Shown here one piece after another: positions 10,435 through 22,353 of a stretch of DNA of 64,000 nt. The stretch spans positions 868,001 to 932,000 of the forward strand of contig NZ_JADPMV010000002.1 in the NCBI RefSeq assembly GCF_018398425.1, written 5' to 3'. This DNA comes from Pseudomonas lalucatii. GTDB lineage: Bacteria > Pseudomonadota > Gammaproteobacteria > Pseudomonadales > Pseudomonadaceae. Below the pieces are notes generated by a model. It was not told the origin of the DNA and did not search any database. It was given only the letters and a program-made list of their open reading frames with translations. A program made the position numbers and the translations under genes. Numbering within the stretch: the first letter of the stretch is position 1; every line of letters begins with the position of its first letter.

Positions 10435-11352
10435 TCAACCGGCCTTGCCGCCCAGGCCTTGCCGCGGCGCCAGCGGCAGCAGCGGCTTGGGCTTGCGGAA
10501 CACCAGCACGTTGCCCAGCATCACCAGCGCCAGTCCCAGCAGCGCCGGCACGCTCCACTGGTAGCCTTCGGCGAACACCGAGATGTTCAGCGCCACCACC
10601 GGGAACAGCACGGTGCAGTAGGCCGCGCGCTCCGGGCCGAGGCGCCCGACCAGGGTCAGGTAGGCGGTGAAGCCGATCACCGAGCCGGGAATCGCCAGGT
10701 ACAGCAGCGAGCCGACATAGCGCGTGCTCCACTCGAAGGCGAAGGGCGTGCCGTTGACCAGGCAGATCGCCGTCAGCATCAGCGCGCCGTAGAGCATGCC
10801 CCAGGCATTGCTGGTCAGTGGCTTGAGGCCGGCCTTCTGCTGCAGGCTGGAGAGCATGTTGCCGGCGGAGAAGCACAGGGTGCCGAGCAGCGCCAGGCCG
10901 ATGCCCAGCAGCGACTCGCGACTGGCCGGATGACCGGCCACCTGCGGCCAGAACAGCAAGAGCAACCCGCCCAGGCCCAGGGCACCGCCGGCCAGCACAT
11001 TGGCGGCGATGCGCTGCTTGAGGAACAGCCGCGCGTTCAGCGCGTTCCACAGCGTCGCCGTGGAGAAGATCACCGCCACCAGGCCGCTGGGGATCCACTG
11101 GCTGGCGGTGTAGAAGCACAGGAAGTTGATGCAGAACAGGCACAGGCCCTGGGCCAGGCAGATCAGCTGGCCACGGCCGTCGACCCTTTGCAGGCGGCCG
11201 CTGAGCAGCAGGACGGCGAACAGCACCGCCGCGGCCAGGGCGAAGCGGTAGGCGATGGACGCGGCGATCGCCACCTCGCCCACCTGCAGTTTGATGGCGA
11301 TCCAGGTGGTGCCCCAGATCAGGACGGTCAACAGATATAACGACAGGCTCAT
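10435..11352 (-). CDS. DMT-superfamily transporter (EamA domains)
   Basis: 305 residues with about ten hydrophobic segments arranged as two EamA repeats; the first opens with LLTVLIWGTTWIAIKL, the usual EamA signature. Members export amino acids and metabolites, but the substrate here is unknown. The ATG at 11350-11352 is the natural N-terminus. The gene is read leftwards and lies downstream of, and on the same strand as, the quinone-oxidoreductase-like gene. The C-terminal tail ends in a short basic segment of cytosolic type. Confidence 0.88.
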   Translation of the reverse strand: MSLSLYLLTVLIWGTTWIAIKLQVGEVAIAASIAYRFALAAAVLFAVLLLSGRLQRVDGRGQLICLAQGLCLFCINFLCFYTASQWIPSGLVAVIFSTATLWNALNARLFLKQRIAANVLAGGALGLGGLLLLFWPQVAGHPASRESLLGIGLALLGTLCFSAGNMLSSLQQKAGLKPLTSNAWGMLYGALMLTAICLVNGTPFAFEWSTRYVGSLLYLAIPGSVIGFTAYLTLVGRLGPERAAYCTVLFPVVALNISVFAEGYQWSVPALLGLALVMLGNVLVFRKPKPLLPLAPRQGLGGKAG

Positions 11353-11429
11353 GGCACGGCTCCCGGTGATTGACCGGCAGTCTGCGACGGGCCCGCGCCG
11401 CGCGCTTGCACAAAGTTGCGCTTTTACGC

Positions 11430-12536
11430 CTAGGTCTCCCGGGGCGGCACCAGCACCAGCTTGCCGACGAATTTCTTGGCCATGAAATCCTGCTGGGCCT
11501 GCACGATTTCCGCCAGCGGATAGCTGCGTGCGACCACCGGGCTGATCTCGCCGCGCTCGATGTAACGCACCAGATTCTCGAACACCGCCCGCGGCTGGTA
11601 GGTACAGCCGAAGAAGCTGAGGTCCTTGAGGTACAGCGTGCGCACGTCCAGTTCGACGAGGGGCCCGGCGATGGCGCCGGCCACCGCATAGCGCCCGCCA
11701 CGCTGCAGCAGCTCGAGCAGCTCGGGCCACTGCGCCCCCGCCACCAGATCGACCACCAGCGCCACGCTGTCGCGGCCCAACTCGGCCACTAGATCGGCAC
11801 CGCGCGGGATGACCCGGTCGGCGCCCAGGCGCGCGACCTCGTCCATCTTGTCCCTGCCGCAGACGGCAATCACGCAGGCACCGCGCCGCTTGGCCAGCTG
11901 CACGGCCGCCGAGCCCACGCCGCCGGAAGCGCCAGTGATCAGCACCCGTTCGCCAGCTTTCAGCCCGGCCCGCTCGAGCATGTTCTCGGCGGTGGAGTAG
12001 GCGCAGGGGAAGGACGCCAGCTCGACGTCGCTGAGCGCACAGTTCACCGCAAAGCTTTCGTCGGCGCGCACGGCACAGTACTGGGCGAAGCCGCCGTCGC
12101 ACTCGGAACCGAGGGTGATGCAGCCAAACGCGGCGCCAGGCCCCGGCGCTTGCTGCATGGTGCGCACCAGGACCCGCTCGCCAATGCGGGTCGGCTCCAC
12201 CCCTGCTCCCACCGCGACGATTTCACCGCAGCAGTCGGCGCCCTGGATGCGTGGCAACTGCAGGGGAGCTCCCGCCCAGCCGGCATCGGCGTCCACCGTG
12301 GCGGCGAAGCCAGCGGCCGCGCCGCTGTTGGTATCCCCGGTCACCGCCTTGGAGTACCAGCCGATGCGGGTGTTGACGTCGGTATTGTTGAGCGCGGCGG
12401 CCCCCACCCGGATCAGCACCTCGCCCGCCGCCGGCCGCGGCACCGGCAAGTCCTGCCGATAGTGCAGTTGATCCAGCCCGCCATGCCCGACCAGCTGCAC
12501 GCCAGCCATGGTCTGCGGAAATCTGCGCTTGCTCAT
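11430..12536 (-). CDS. Zinc-type/quinone oxidoreductase-like MDR family dehydrogenase
   Basis: 368 residues of the medium-chain dehydrogenase/reductase family. The GroES-like N-terminal domain (about 1-160) includes GADCCGEIVAVG. The Rossmann domain carries VLITGASGGVGSAAVQLAKRRGA, typical of quinone oxidoreductases and crotonyl-CoA reductase relatives. The start at 12536 follows GGGAGGAGAAC. It is transcribed divergently from a LysR gene 179 bp away, which is the likely regulator. The substrate is unknown. Confidence 0.86.
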   Translation of the reverse strand: MSKRRFPQTMAGVQLVGHGGLDQLHYRQDLPVPRPAAGEVLIRVGAAALNNTDVNTRIGWYSKAVTGDTNSGAAAGFAATVDADAGWAGAPLQLPRIQGADCCGEIVAVGAGVEPTRIGERVLVRTMQQAPGPGAAFGCITLGSECDGGFAQYCAVRADESFAVNCALSDVELASFPCAYSTAENMLERAGLKAGERVLITGASGGVGSAAVQLAKRRGACVIAVCGRDKMDEVARLGADRVIPRGADLVAELGRDSVALVVDLVAGAQWPELLELLQRGGRYAVAGAIAGPLVELDVRTLYLKDLSFFGCTYQPRAVFENLVRYIERGEISPVVARSYPLAEIVQAQQDFMAKKFVGKLVLVPPRET

Positions 12537-12614
12537 CTCGTTCTCCTCCCTCGTGCAAGAAGCCTGGCCGCTGGTCATGGGGTCGAACGGCCACCTGACT
12601 CGCACCTTAAGCAC

Positions 12615-12630
12615 GCTGAAATATTCAAGC
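12615..12630. promoter_or_regulatory. Candidate LysR operator between divergent genes
   Basis: An imperfect palindrome, GCTGAAATATTCAAGC, with outer arms TGAA/TTCA, lies in the 179-bp region between the divergent oxidoreductase and LysR genes. It sits in the most AT-rich part of that gap. LysR sites are usually short interrupted palindromes of this size, but the sequence is short enough to occur by chance. Confidence 0.3.
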
Positions 12631-12715
12631 AAACGAATAAACACAGGAAGATGATTCACAAAATCTGAACAAGATGAAATGATCCTCTGCCAACCCCAGA
12701 TGGATGGAGGCCACC

Positions 12716-13585
12716 ATGGAGCCCTTGCTAGACCTCGAACTCTTGCGGACCTTTGCCGCCGTAGTGAAAGCCGGCGAGCTGAAGAAGGCGGCAGGCACCC
12801 TGTTCCGCTCCCAGGCGGCGGTGAGCATGCAGCTCAAGCGGCTCGAGGAACAGCTCGGCGTGCGCCTGCTCGAACGCAACAACCAGGGCATCCGCCTGAC
12901 CCGGGACGGCGAAACCCTGCTCGGCTATACCGAACAGCTGCTGCGCCTGAACAACGCCACCCTGGCGGCGCTGAGCCAGCGGCAGTTGGCCGGCAAGATA
13001 CGCTTCGGTATTTCCACCGATTACGCCCAGGACTTCCTCATGCACTTCATGCCGATCCTGCTGCGCGAGCTGCCGCACCTGGAGGCGCACATCACCTGCG
13101 AGCGCAGCCGCAGCCTGCGCAAGCTGGTGGCCCGGGGCGAACTGGACGTGGCGATAGTCGCCGGCGAACCGGGCGGCGAAGACGAGGAACTGCTCTGGTC
13201 GGAACGGCTGATCTGGTCCGCCCCCGCGACCATTCGCCTGGAGGAGCAGGAAACGCTGCCGGTGGCGTTGTACGAGGATGACTGCACCGTACGCGACCTG
13301 TGCCTGGCGGACCTGAAGCGCGCCGGCATCGCCTATCGGCGGGTGTTCGCCAGCCCGGTGATGGAGAACATCGCCGCGGCGGTGCAGGCCGGGATGGCCG
13401 TGTCGCTGTTGCCCGAGTCGCTGCTCAAGCCCGGGCTGACACGGCCGCTGCCCAGGCAGCTACTCAGCAGCGATGCCATCCTGAGGATGAACCTGATCCG
13501 CTCGCCGCTCATCGCCACCGCCATCCTGGACAAGCTGGCCGGCTGCCTGCGCGAAGCCGGCGCGCGCCTCAACGGCCTGGCCTGA
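12716..13585 (+). CDS. LysR-family transcriptional regulator
   Basis: 289 residues: an N-terminal winged helix-turn-helix (about 5-65, LLRTFAAVVKAGELKKAAGTL, then SQAAVSMQLKRLEEQLGVRLLER) and a periplasmic-binding-protein-like effector domain (about 90-285). The ATG at 12716 has GGAGG five bases upstream and is preferred over an ATG at 12704. It is divergent from the MDR oxidoreductase gene and probably regulates it and itself. The effector is unknown. Confidence 0.9.
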   Translation: MEPLLDLELLRTFAAVVKAGELKKAAGTLFRSQAAVSMQLKRLEEQLGVRLLERNNQGIRLTRDGETLLGYTEQLLRLNNATLAALSQRQLAGKIRFGISTDYAQDFLMHFMPILLRELPHLEAHITCERSRSLRKLVARGELDVAIVAGEPGGEDEELLWSERLIWSAPATIRLEEQETLPVALYEDDCTVRDLCLADLKRAGIAYRRVFASPVMENIAAAVQAGMAVSLLPESLLKPGLTRPLPRQLLSSDAILRMNLIRSPLIATAILDKLAGCLREAGARLNGLA

Positions 13586-13604
13586 CGCCGATGCCGCGGG
13601 GCCG

Positions 13605-14408
13605 TCAGGCGTCAGCCAGCAGCCGCTCCAGCTCGCGCACCACCGCGGCGCACTTGCGCCCATCCAGGGCATCCGGATGCGGCGCGGCGAAGCCTCCGGC
13701 GTCGTTGTCGAAGTACTGGCCGGAGGCATCGGCGAACTCCTCGGCCAGGGCCAGGCGGGTGAGGATGTCGGCGCCGATCCCGATATCGCCGCCGGCCACG
13801 CCGAAGCCCTCGCGCACCATCTTGCTGCCCAGCATGGAGCCGGGGTTCACGGCGATGATCGCCGGGCCTCGCTCAGCCAGCTCCTGGGCCATCAGCCGGG
13901 ACCACATGGTCAGCGCCAGCTTGCTCTGGGCATAGGCCTCGAAGTCGTCAGCCAGCCTGGCCTTGCCCGCCAGGGCGGGCAGGTCGACCGGGGCCTGGGC
14001 CGCCGAGGACAGGTTGATCACCCGCCCGGCGCCCCCCAGCAGCGGCAGGAGTCGCCGGATCAACAGGTACGGGGCCAGGGTATTGACCGCGAAGCGGACA
14101 TCCAGCCCGTCCGGGGTCACGGGATCGGCGCAGCGGAATATCCCGGCATTGTTGATCAGCACGTCGAGCCGGGCATGCCGCTCGCTTAGGGACTGCGCCA
14201 GCGCCGCCACCTCGGCCATGCGCGACAGGTCCGCCACATGGGTTTCCAGGACGCCGCCCGAGGGCGCCGCCAGGTCATTGGCCAGCCGTTCCAGCTTGGT
14301 CGGGTTGCGCCCGTGCAACAGGACCTCGTGGCCCTGCGCGATCAGCAGCTTCACGGTAGCCAGACCGATGCCGTCGGTGGCGCCGGTGACAAGTATGGTT
14401 TTGCTCAT
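13605..14408 (-). CDS. Short-chain dehydrogenase/reductase (SDR)
   Basis: 267 residues with TGxxxGIG (LVTGATDGIGLATV, about 5-18), HGRNPTKLERL (an Arg after beta 2 suggests NADP(H)), NNAG (about 86-89), Ser in INLSSAAQ near residue 130 and YAQSK near residue 155. All catalytic elements of classical or retinol-dehydrogenase-like SDRs are present. It is read leftwards directly after the deleted luciferase-like gene, with only 13 bp between, so the two probably form an operon facing a LysR gene. The substrate is unknown. Confidence 0.88.
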   Translation of the reverse strand: MSKTILVTGATDGIGLATVKLLIAQGHEVLLHGRNPTKLERLANDLAAPSGGVLETHVADLSRMAEVAALAQSLSERHARLDVLINNAGIFRCADPVTPDGLDVRFAVNTLAPYLLIRRLLPLLGGAGRVINLSSAAQAPVDLPALAGKARLADDFEAYAQSKLALTMWSRLMAQELAERGPAIIAVNPGSMLGSKMVREGFGVAGGDIGIGADILTRLALAEEFADASGQYFDNDAGGFAAPHPDALDGRKCAAVVRELERLLADA

Positions 14409-14421
14409 GGTGGTCCCGCTC

Positions 14422-14844
14422 CTATGCAGCGAAGTCCGGCAGCAGCGCTTCGGCCAGCCGCCTGAGTGTCGAGGGCAGGTCCGCCCGGTTGAAGCGCAGG
14501 TTGAGCGCTACGTGGTTGACGCCGATCTCTTCCAGGGCCTCAAGGTAGTCACGCAGGTGGTCCATGCCCAGGCGCAATCCCAGGTAGACGAACGGATCGA
14601 AGACCTGCCCGGCATCCCCGAAGGACGGGACGTTGAACGGCACGTCGCGTAGCCACACCGCGCTGAACCCCAAGGCCTCCGCCAGTTGCACCCGCTCAAG
14701 ATGCTGCGTCAGGGTCGGCACCGGGCCGCTGGCATAGCGCTCGAGCGGCAGCACCAGGCCGAGGCTGAGCCGCCCAGGGCGAAACACCCGGTCGTAGCCA
14801 CGGTTGATGGGCCGGAACGCGCTCGCGTCGATGGCGCCGGGCAT
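14422..14844 (-). pseudogene. LLM-class flavin-dependent oxidoreductase with large in-frame internal deletion
   Basis: The 140-residue product starts at an ATG preceded by AGGAG. It begins like a luciferase-like monooxygenase of the BA3436 type (RPGRLSLGLVLPLERY, then AVWLRDVPFNVPSFGDAGQ and DPFVYLG). At about residue 89 (near base 14577) it passes straight into what should be the extreme C-terminus (LRLGMDHLRDYLEALEEIGVNHVAL). Family members are about 310-330 residues, so roughly 175 residues of the TIM barrel are missing while the frame is kept. The protein cannot fold as a normal flavin enzyme. The promoter and start look intact and the gene is divergent from a LysR regulator. Confidence 0.75.
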
Positions 14845-15013
14845 GGCGGTCTCCTGTGTCTGCGGGGCGCTACCGGCGCCGGCGTCGGCGAACGAGGCCG
14901 CCGAGGGGGTTTCAACCGGAATGCCTGGATCGATGGCGACAGGATATTTGACAGGCTCCACATTGATAATCGACGATCGAGCACAAGCACTTTTCTGATT
15001 TCATTGAAAAACC

Positions 15014-15934
15014 ATGAATATCGAGCATCTCAAGCTCTTCGTCAGGCTGGCCGTCACCCACAACATCAGCCAGGCCGGGCAGGAGCTGGGCCTGTCGCCG
15101 GCGGTGGCCAGCGCGCATATCGGCAAGCTGGAGGAAGGCCTGGGGGTGCGGCTGGTACACCGCACCACGCGCAAGGTGTCGCTCACCCAGGAGGGCGAGG
15201 CTTTCCTGCCCCATGCCGAGGAGGTGCTGGCCAGCGTGGAAATGGCGCGCGCCTCGGTCGGCGCCGGCAGTACGGCGCCCCGAGGGACGTTGCGGGTGAC
15301 GGCGCCCGCCTCGTTCGGGCGCATGCATCTGCTGCCCTCGCTGAAGGCGTTTCTCGCCCGCTACCCGCATCTGTCGCTGGACCTGCGGCTGTCCGACTCG
15401 ATAGTCGACCTGGTCGAGGGCGGCTTCGATATTGCGATTCGTAATGCCGAGCTCAAGGACTCGAGCCTGATCGCCCGCAGGCTGGCGCCGGACAAGCGCA
15501 TCATCTGCGCCTCGCCGGACTACCTGCAGCAGTTCGGCGAGCCGGACTCGCCTCAGGACCTGCTGAATCATCGGTGCGTCAATCTGCTGGGGCTGGAGAC
15601 CTGGGTCTTCGACACCCCGGCCGGTCATTTGAGCATCAGGCCCAGCGGCCCACTGCGCACCGACAACGGCGAGGCCATGCGCGACGCCTGTGCCAGCGGA
15701 CTGGGCATCGCCATCGGCTCGACCTGGAGCGTCTACCGGCATCTGGCCCGTGGCGAGCTGGTCCAGGTGCTGAAAGACAGCCCCCTGGTCGCGGAAACGG
15801 CGATCTGGGCGATGTACTCCAGCGCGCGCCAGCTGGCCCCCAAGGTGCGGGCCTTTATCGATTTCTACGCCGAGCATTTCGGCGAGCAACCCTATTGGGA
15901 TCGGCAGCCGTCGGCGCAGCACGGGCATCCCTAG
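15014..15934 (+). CDS. LysR-family transcriptional regulator
   Basis: 306 residues: a helix-turn-helix at about 2-60 (LKLFVRLAVTHNISQAGQELG, then VASAHIGKLEEGLGVRLVHRTT) and a C-terminal effector domain with GTLRVTAPASFGRMHLLP. This resembles the subgroup that controls flavin or NADPH-dependent oxidoreductases. It is divergent, 169 bp, from the deleted LLM oxidoreductase and SDR pair and is the likely regulator of that pair. It appears intact although its probable target is not. Confidence 0.9.
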   Translation: MNIEHLKLFVRLAVTHNISQAGQELGLSPAVASAHIGKLEEGLGVRLVHRTTRKVSLTQEGEAFLPHAEEVLASVEMARASVGAGSTAPRGTLRVTAPASFGRMHLLPSLKAFLARYPHLSLDLRLSDSIVDLVEGGFDIAIRNAELKDSSLIARRLAPDKRIICASPDYLQQFGEPDSPQDLLNHRCVNLLGLETWVFDTPAGHLSIRPSGPLRTDNGEAMRDACASGLGIAIGSTWSVYRHLARGELVQVLKDSPLVAETAIWAMYSSARQLAPKVRAFIDFYAEHFGEQPYWDRQPSAQHGHP

Positions 15935-16125
15935 GGCAGGCGGCTCGGCCGCTCCGCGCATATCGGCCAAGCCCACTCGATGATGCTCGGCTTCGTCCTC
16001 ATTGCGGGCGCCGCCTTCGACGACAGCAGCGCGCGCCGCGCTTGCCCAATCTTGCGCATTTCTCGCCCCGGGGGCTGGCAGTCGCGGCAGGGCGGCGTAG
16101 CATGGCCGGGTCAGAGGAAACGCCG

Positions 16126-17001
16126 ATGTCGTCATTCGATCAACTGCAGGTCTTTCAGAGCATGAGCCGCTCGCCCCACGCGCGCCTGCAGCGCAGCGCC
16201 GGGCTGGGCGACGGGCTGGGCGCGGCGCTGTGGAGCAACCGCGACGACAACCGCGACTACCAGGCGCCCAGCCACCACACCCTGTCCTGCTACCTGGCCG
16301 GCGGCACCGGTACCTTCCGTCGCGAGCGCCCGGACTGCAAGGGCGCGCCGGACAAGCTGTGCATCCTCCCGGCCGGCCACCAGTCGGCCTGGGTGATCGA
16401 CGGCGAGATCCAGCTGGCCCACCTCTATGTCAGCCAGGAGCAGTTCGCCCTCGGCGCCGTGCGCCTGCTCGACCGCGAGCCGCGGGAACTGCAGCTGCGC
16501 GAGAGCACCTTCCTCGACGACCCGCTGCAGGCCCGGCGCTTTCGCCAGCTGTGCCGGCTCGACTGGCAGGAGCCCGGCGAACGCCTGCTGACCAGCAGCC
16601 TGGCCCACGACCTGCTCGACCATGCGCTGCTGTCCCAGGTCGGCCGCCGCGACGGCCTGCGCCTGACCGGCGGCCTGGCCCCGGGGCAACGGCGGCGGCT
16701 GCGCGAGTTCATCGACAGCCAGCTGGCCGAGCCCCTCAGCCTGGGCCAGCTGGCCGGCCTCTGCGCGCTGTCGGAGTACCATTTCGCGCGGATGTTCCAG
16801 CTGAGCTTCGGCCTGCCGCCGCACCGCTACCTGCTCAACCGCCGCCTGGAGCGGGCCCGGGAACTCTTGCGTGGCACCCGCCTGCCCCTCGGCGAGATCG
16901 CCCTGGCCTGCGGCTTCGCCAGCGCCAGCCACTTCAGCAACCGTTTCCGCCAGGCCTTCGCCGCCACGCCGGGACAGTACCGCCGGGCATTCGCCGGCTA
17001 A
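16126..17001 (+). CDS. AraC-family transcriptional regulator
   Basis: 291 residues with an N-terminal cupin-like sensing domain (about 30-150) and two C-terminal AraC helix-turn-helix motifs (about 190-288): LSLGQLAGLCALSEYHFARMF followed by LPPHRYLLNRRLERARELL and LGEIALACGFASASHFSNRF. The start follows the ribosome site GAGGAAA. The 191-bp gap upstream holds no obvious gene. The effector and targets are unknown. Confidence 0.9.
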   Translation: MSSFDQLQVFQSMSRSPHARLQRSAGLGDGLGAALWSNRDDNRDYQAPSHHTLSCYLAGGTGTFRRERPDCKGAPDKLCILPAGHQSAWVIDGEIQLAHLYVSQEQFALGAVRLLDREPRELQLRESTFLDDPLQARRFRQLCRLDWQEPGERLLTSSLAHDLLDHALLSQVGRRDGLRLTGGLAPGQRRRLREFIDSQLAEPLSLGQLAGLCALSEYHFARMFQLSFGLPPHRYLLNRRLERARELLRGTRLPLGEIALACGFASASHFSNRFRQAFAATPGQYRRAFAG

Positions 17002-17099
17002 GCGCCCGCAAGCGCGTCCGCCTGTGTCAAAATCATCGGCTGTTCCGCGTTCGGCGCCAGCATGCCAAGACTTCAGCCTATGCCCACGGGGCTCGTCCG

Positions 17100-19736
<2,637 letters not shown>

Positions 19737-20011
19737 GGCGGGGCGGCGCGGCGATCGCCACGCAGATGAGGACGCGCGCCGGCATGTGCTGGTTCCTGAA
19801 CCACCAGTCCCGCCACCCTCCCGCCATGCCCCCGGTCCCGGCGAGAACCCTGCGATAACGGCATGCAAAGGGGCCGGCGCGGCCGCATGGTGGGCAACGC
19901 GGGCAGGTTGGCAATGGGCGGCTGCCGTCTTCGCGCGCCCGGTTCATGGCCGCGCAGCAGCCGTACTGATGCTTCTTGGCGTTAGCCAGGAACTGTTAGC
20001 AGGGCCCCGAC

Positions 20012-20485
20012 TTATTTTTCCAGAACATTTTCCCCGACCACGTCCCCGGTCGCGTCTATCGCCTTGCTGGAGGGGAACTTGTACGAAGCGAACCTGACGG
20101 CCAGGACCGAAAGCGACAGAACGAATATCCCGCCACACATGTACAGCAGGCCGATATCCGGTGCCTTGTGGTGAGACACGTCGCCGATCAGATAGCGCGT
20201 CAACGCCGTTATCGCTATGTACAGCAGGAAGCGGATGGGCAGATGGTTCGTCTTGAAATAGATCCCGACCATCGCCCCCAATTCCAGGTAGATGAACAGC
20301 AGGAGGATGTCATCTATGCTCGCCTGGCCTTTTTCCAGCATGCCCATAAAGGCCATCACCGAAGCCCACGCGGTGACCGCCCCGATGGCGAACAGGCCCA
20401 AGTAGTGGAATCCTTCGACCAGCAGATTCCCGATGGAATTCGCCTTGTCGTGCATACGCTTACGGCTGCTATCCGCCCACTTCAT
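20012..20485 (-). CDS. PsiE-family inner-membrane protein (phosphate-starvation inducible)
   Basis: 157 residues with four hydrophobic segments (about 27-50, 60-80, 88-105 and 118-140). The PsiE-type core DDILLLFIYLELGAMVGIYF and HLPIRFLLYIAITALTRYLI is evident. In E. coli psiE responds to phosphate starvation and cAMP; the molecular role is unknown. The ATG at 20483-20485 follows GAGGAAAC. I found no convincing Pho box upstream. It is flanked by non-coding gaps of about 275 and 232 bp in which I see no further gene. Confidence 0.85.
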   Translation of the reverse strand: MKWADSSRKRMHDKANSIGNLLVEGFHYLGLFAIGAVTAWASVMAFMGMLEKGQASIDDILLLFIYLELGAMVGIYFKTNHLPIRFLLYIAITALTRYLIGDVSHHKAPDIGLLYMCGGIFVLSLSVLAVRFASYKFPSSKAIDATGDVVGENVLEK

Positions 20486-20717
20486 ACTCAGTTTCCTCAA
20501 CCCCGTCCGGATACAGTGACAACCAGGCCTGCCCGCGATGATCGGGCGCCCAGGTGACAAGCGATCCATGCAGCAACGGGGCCAGTCCCGCCGCCGAACG
20601 GCTCGACATGCGCGAAGAGATACTACGGGGTTGGGCCCCGCAGCCTCTGCGACGCATAGCCGCAGAGGCCGGGGCAGATGGGCGAGGACACGCTCTGGGC
20701 AGCGCCGCGGGGCGGCG

Positions 20718-21185
20718 TCACTCGCTGATGGCGCCGCACTGGGCGGTCGGCATGAGCTTGAGGAACTGCTTGGAGCTCATGTGCACCAGCCCCTCATGGT
20801 CGCCGGACTCGAAGTACAGGTCCTTGACCTCCTTGAGCGACTCGTCGATGACGGTGTCCATCTCGAAGGCGCTGCCGACCGGCGGAATCGCGCCGTTGGC
20901 ACAGTCGCTGAAGCGCGGGGTGAACTCGTTCTCCCGCGCCAGGCGCCAGTGGCGCTTGGTCAGCTTGCGCACCTTGTTGAGGTTGACCTGGCGGGTCGCC
21001 GGCACCACCGCCATCAGCCAGTGGCCCTGGAAGTCGTCGAGGATCACCGGCTTGGCCATCAGGTGCGGCGGCACCCCGGCACGCCGGGCCGCCTCGCGCG
21101 AGGTCATCGAGGGATCGTGCTGGAGCATGTCGTAACGCGAACGGTGCTCCGACAGGTAGCTTTGCAAACGGTTGGCCATGGTCAT
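20718..21185 (-). CDS. YbaK/aminoacyl-tRNA deacylase-domain protein
   Basis: 155 residues of the YbaK/ProRS-associated editing-domain fold: YDMLQHDPSMTSREAARRAG, AKPVILDDFQGHWLMAVVPATRQVNLNKV and the block CANGAIPPVGSAFEMDTVIDESL. Relatives hydrolyse mischarged Cys- or Ala-tRNA(Pro). The conserved Lys that many YbaK proteins use lies in MAKPVIL, so the protein is probably active, but its tRNA specificity is unknown. Monocistronic, read leftwards. Confidence 0.85.
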   Translation of the reverse strand: MTMANRLQSYLSEHRSRYDMLQHDPSMTSREAARRAGVPPHLMAKPVILDDFQGHWLMAVVPATRQVNLNKVRKLTKRHWRLARENEFTPRFSDCANGAIPPVGSAFEMDTVIDESLKEVKDLYFESGDHEGLVHMSSKQFLKLMPTAQCGAISE

Positions 21186-21384
21186 GATGCACCTCCTGCC
21201 GTTGGCCTGAGGATTGACGCCGGCCCCATCGTCCCGATGAAACCCGCGAGCGCCGGTGCCCGCACCGGCCGTTGGCGCGGCGCACCGAGGCGCGCCGCAG
21301 GGAGCCTCCTGCCCGCTCTGTAAGTTTAGTGCATGGCCTTGCCGCTGCAGCGCCGCAGGGCGGACGGCGCCGCACCCGGGCGGG

Positions 21385-22353
21385 CTAGTCGCGCTGCAGG
21401 TAGTGCACGCTGAACAGCTGGCGCCGATCGGTCCACGCCGCCAGCGCCCTGAAACCGGCCTCGGCGGCCAGCGCGACGAAGCCGGCCAGGCTGTACTTGT
21501 AGGAGTTCTCGGTGTGCAGGGTCTCGCCGGCGGCGAAGGCGAAGTGCTCGTCCTCGATACGCACCCGCTGCGCCTCCGGGCTGAGCAGGTGCATCTCGAT
21601 GCGCGAGCGCGCCTCGTTGAAGAAGGCCCGGTGCTCGAAGCGACCCGGCTCTATGTCGCAGTCCAGTTCGCCGCGCAGGCGCTCGAGCAGGTTGAGATTG
21701 AAGGCCGCGGTCACCCCGGCCCGGTCGTTGTAGGCGGCCTCCAGCACCTCGACGTCCTTGACCAGGTCCACGCCGATCAGCAGCCCGGCGCCACTGGGCA
21801 GCTGGCCGTGCAGGTTGCGCAGAAAAGCCTGGGCCTGCTGCGGGTCGAAGTTGCCGATGCTCGAGCCCGGGAAGAACGCCAGGGGCTGCTCGCCCAGCGC
21901 CTCTTCCGGCAGGTTCATGGGCTGGCTGAAGTCGGCGCAGGCCGCATGCACCTCGAGCCAGGGGTAGTCGGCGGCCAGGCGCCGGGCGCTGCTGAGCAGG
22001 AAGTCGCGGGAGATGTCGATGCCCAGGTAGCTGCTCGGGTGCAGGGCCTCCAGCAGCAGGCGCACCTTGCGGCTGGCGCCGCTGCCCAGCTCCACCAGGT
22101 TGGCGTTGTGCCCGGCGATCTCGGCGATCTCGCCGGCGGCCTGGCGCAGGATGCTTTCCTCGGTCCGCGTGGGGTAGTACTCCGGCTGGCGGCAGATCTG
22201 CTCGAACAGCTCGGAGCCGCGCCGGTCGTAGAAGAATTTCGGCGAGATGGCCTTGGGCGTGCGGGCGAATCCCCGCAGGCTCTCCTCCAGCAGCGAAGCG
22301 CTGTGGGCCTGCCGGTGCTGGTCGTGAAAGCGGATGGCCGTCGCCATGCTCAT
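21385..22353 (-). CDS. egtD: L-histidine N-alpha-methyltransferase EgtD
   Basis: 322-residue S-adenosylmethionine-dependent enzyme that trimethylates histidine to hercynine, the first step of ergothioneine synthesis. The SAM-binding loop LVELGSGASRKVRLLL (about 86-101), YLGIDISRDFL and the segment AFFPGSSIGNFDPQQA are characteristic. The start ATG overlaps the egtB stop (ATGA, 22350-22353), so it is translationally coupled as the second gene of an egtBD operon. It ends about 200 bp from the YbaK gene. Confidence 0.93.
   Translation of the reverse strand: MSMATAIRFHDQHRQAHSASLLEESLRGFARTPKAISPKFFYDRRGSELFEQICRQPEYYPTRTEESILRQAAGEIAEIAGHNANLVELGSGASRKVRLLLEALHPSSYLGIDISRDFLLSSARRLAADYPWLEVHAACADFSQPMNLPEEALGEQPLAFFPGSSIGNFDPQQAQAFLRNLHGQLPSGAGLLIGVDLVKDVEVLEAAYNDRAGVTAAFNLNLLERLRGELDCDIEPGRFEHRAFFNEARSRIEMHLLSPEAQRVRIEDEHFAFAAGETLHTENSYKYSLAGFVALAAEAGFRALAAWTDRRQLFSVHYLQRD

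Noticed and set aside
15980..16165. A 61-residue frame before the AraC gene
   Set aside because: It overlaps the well-supported AraC start and has no ribosome site or family resemblance.
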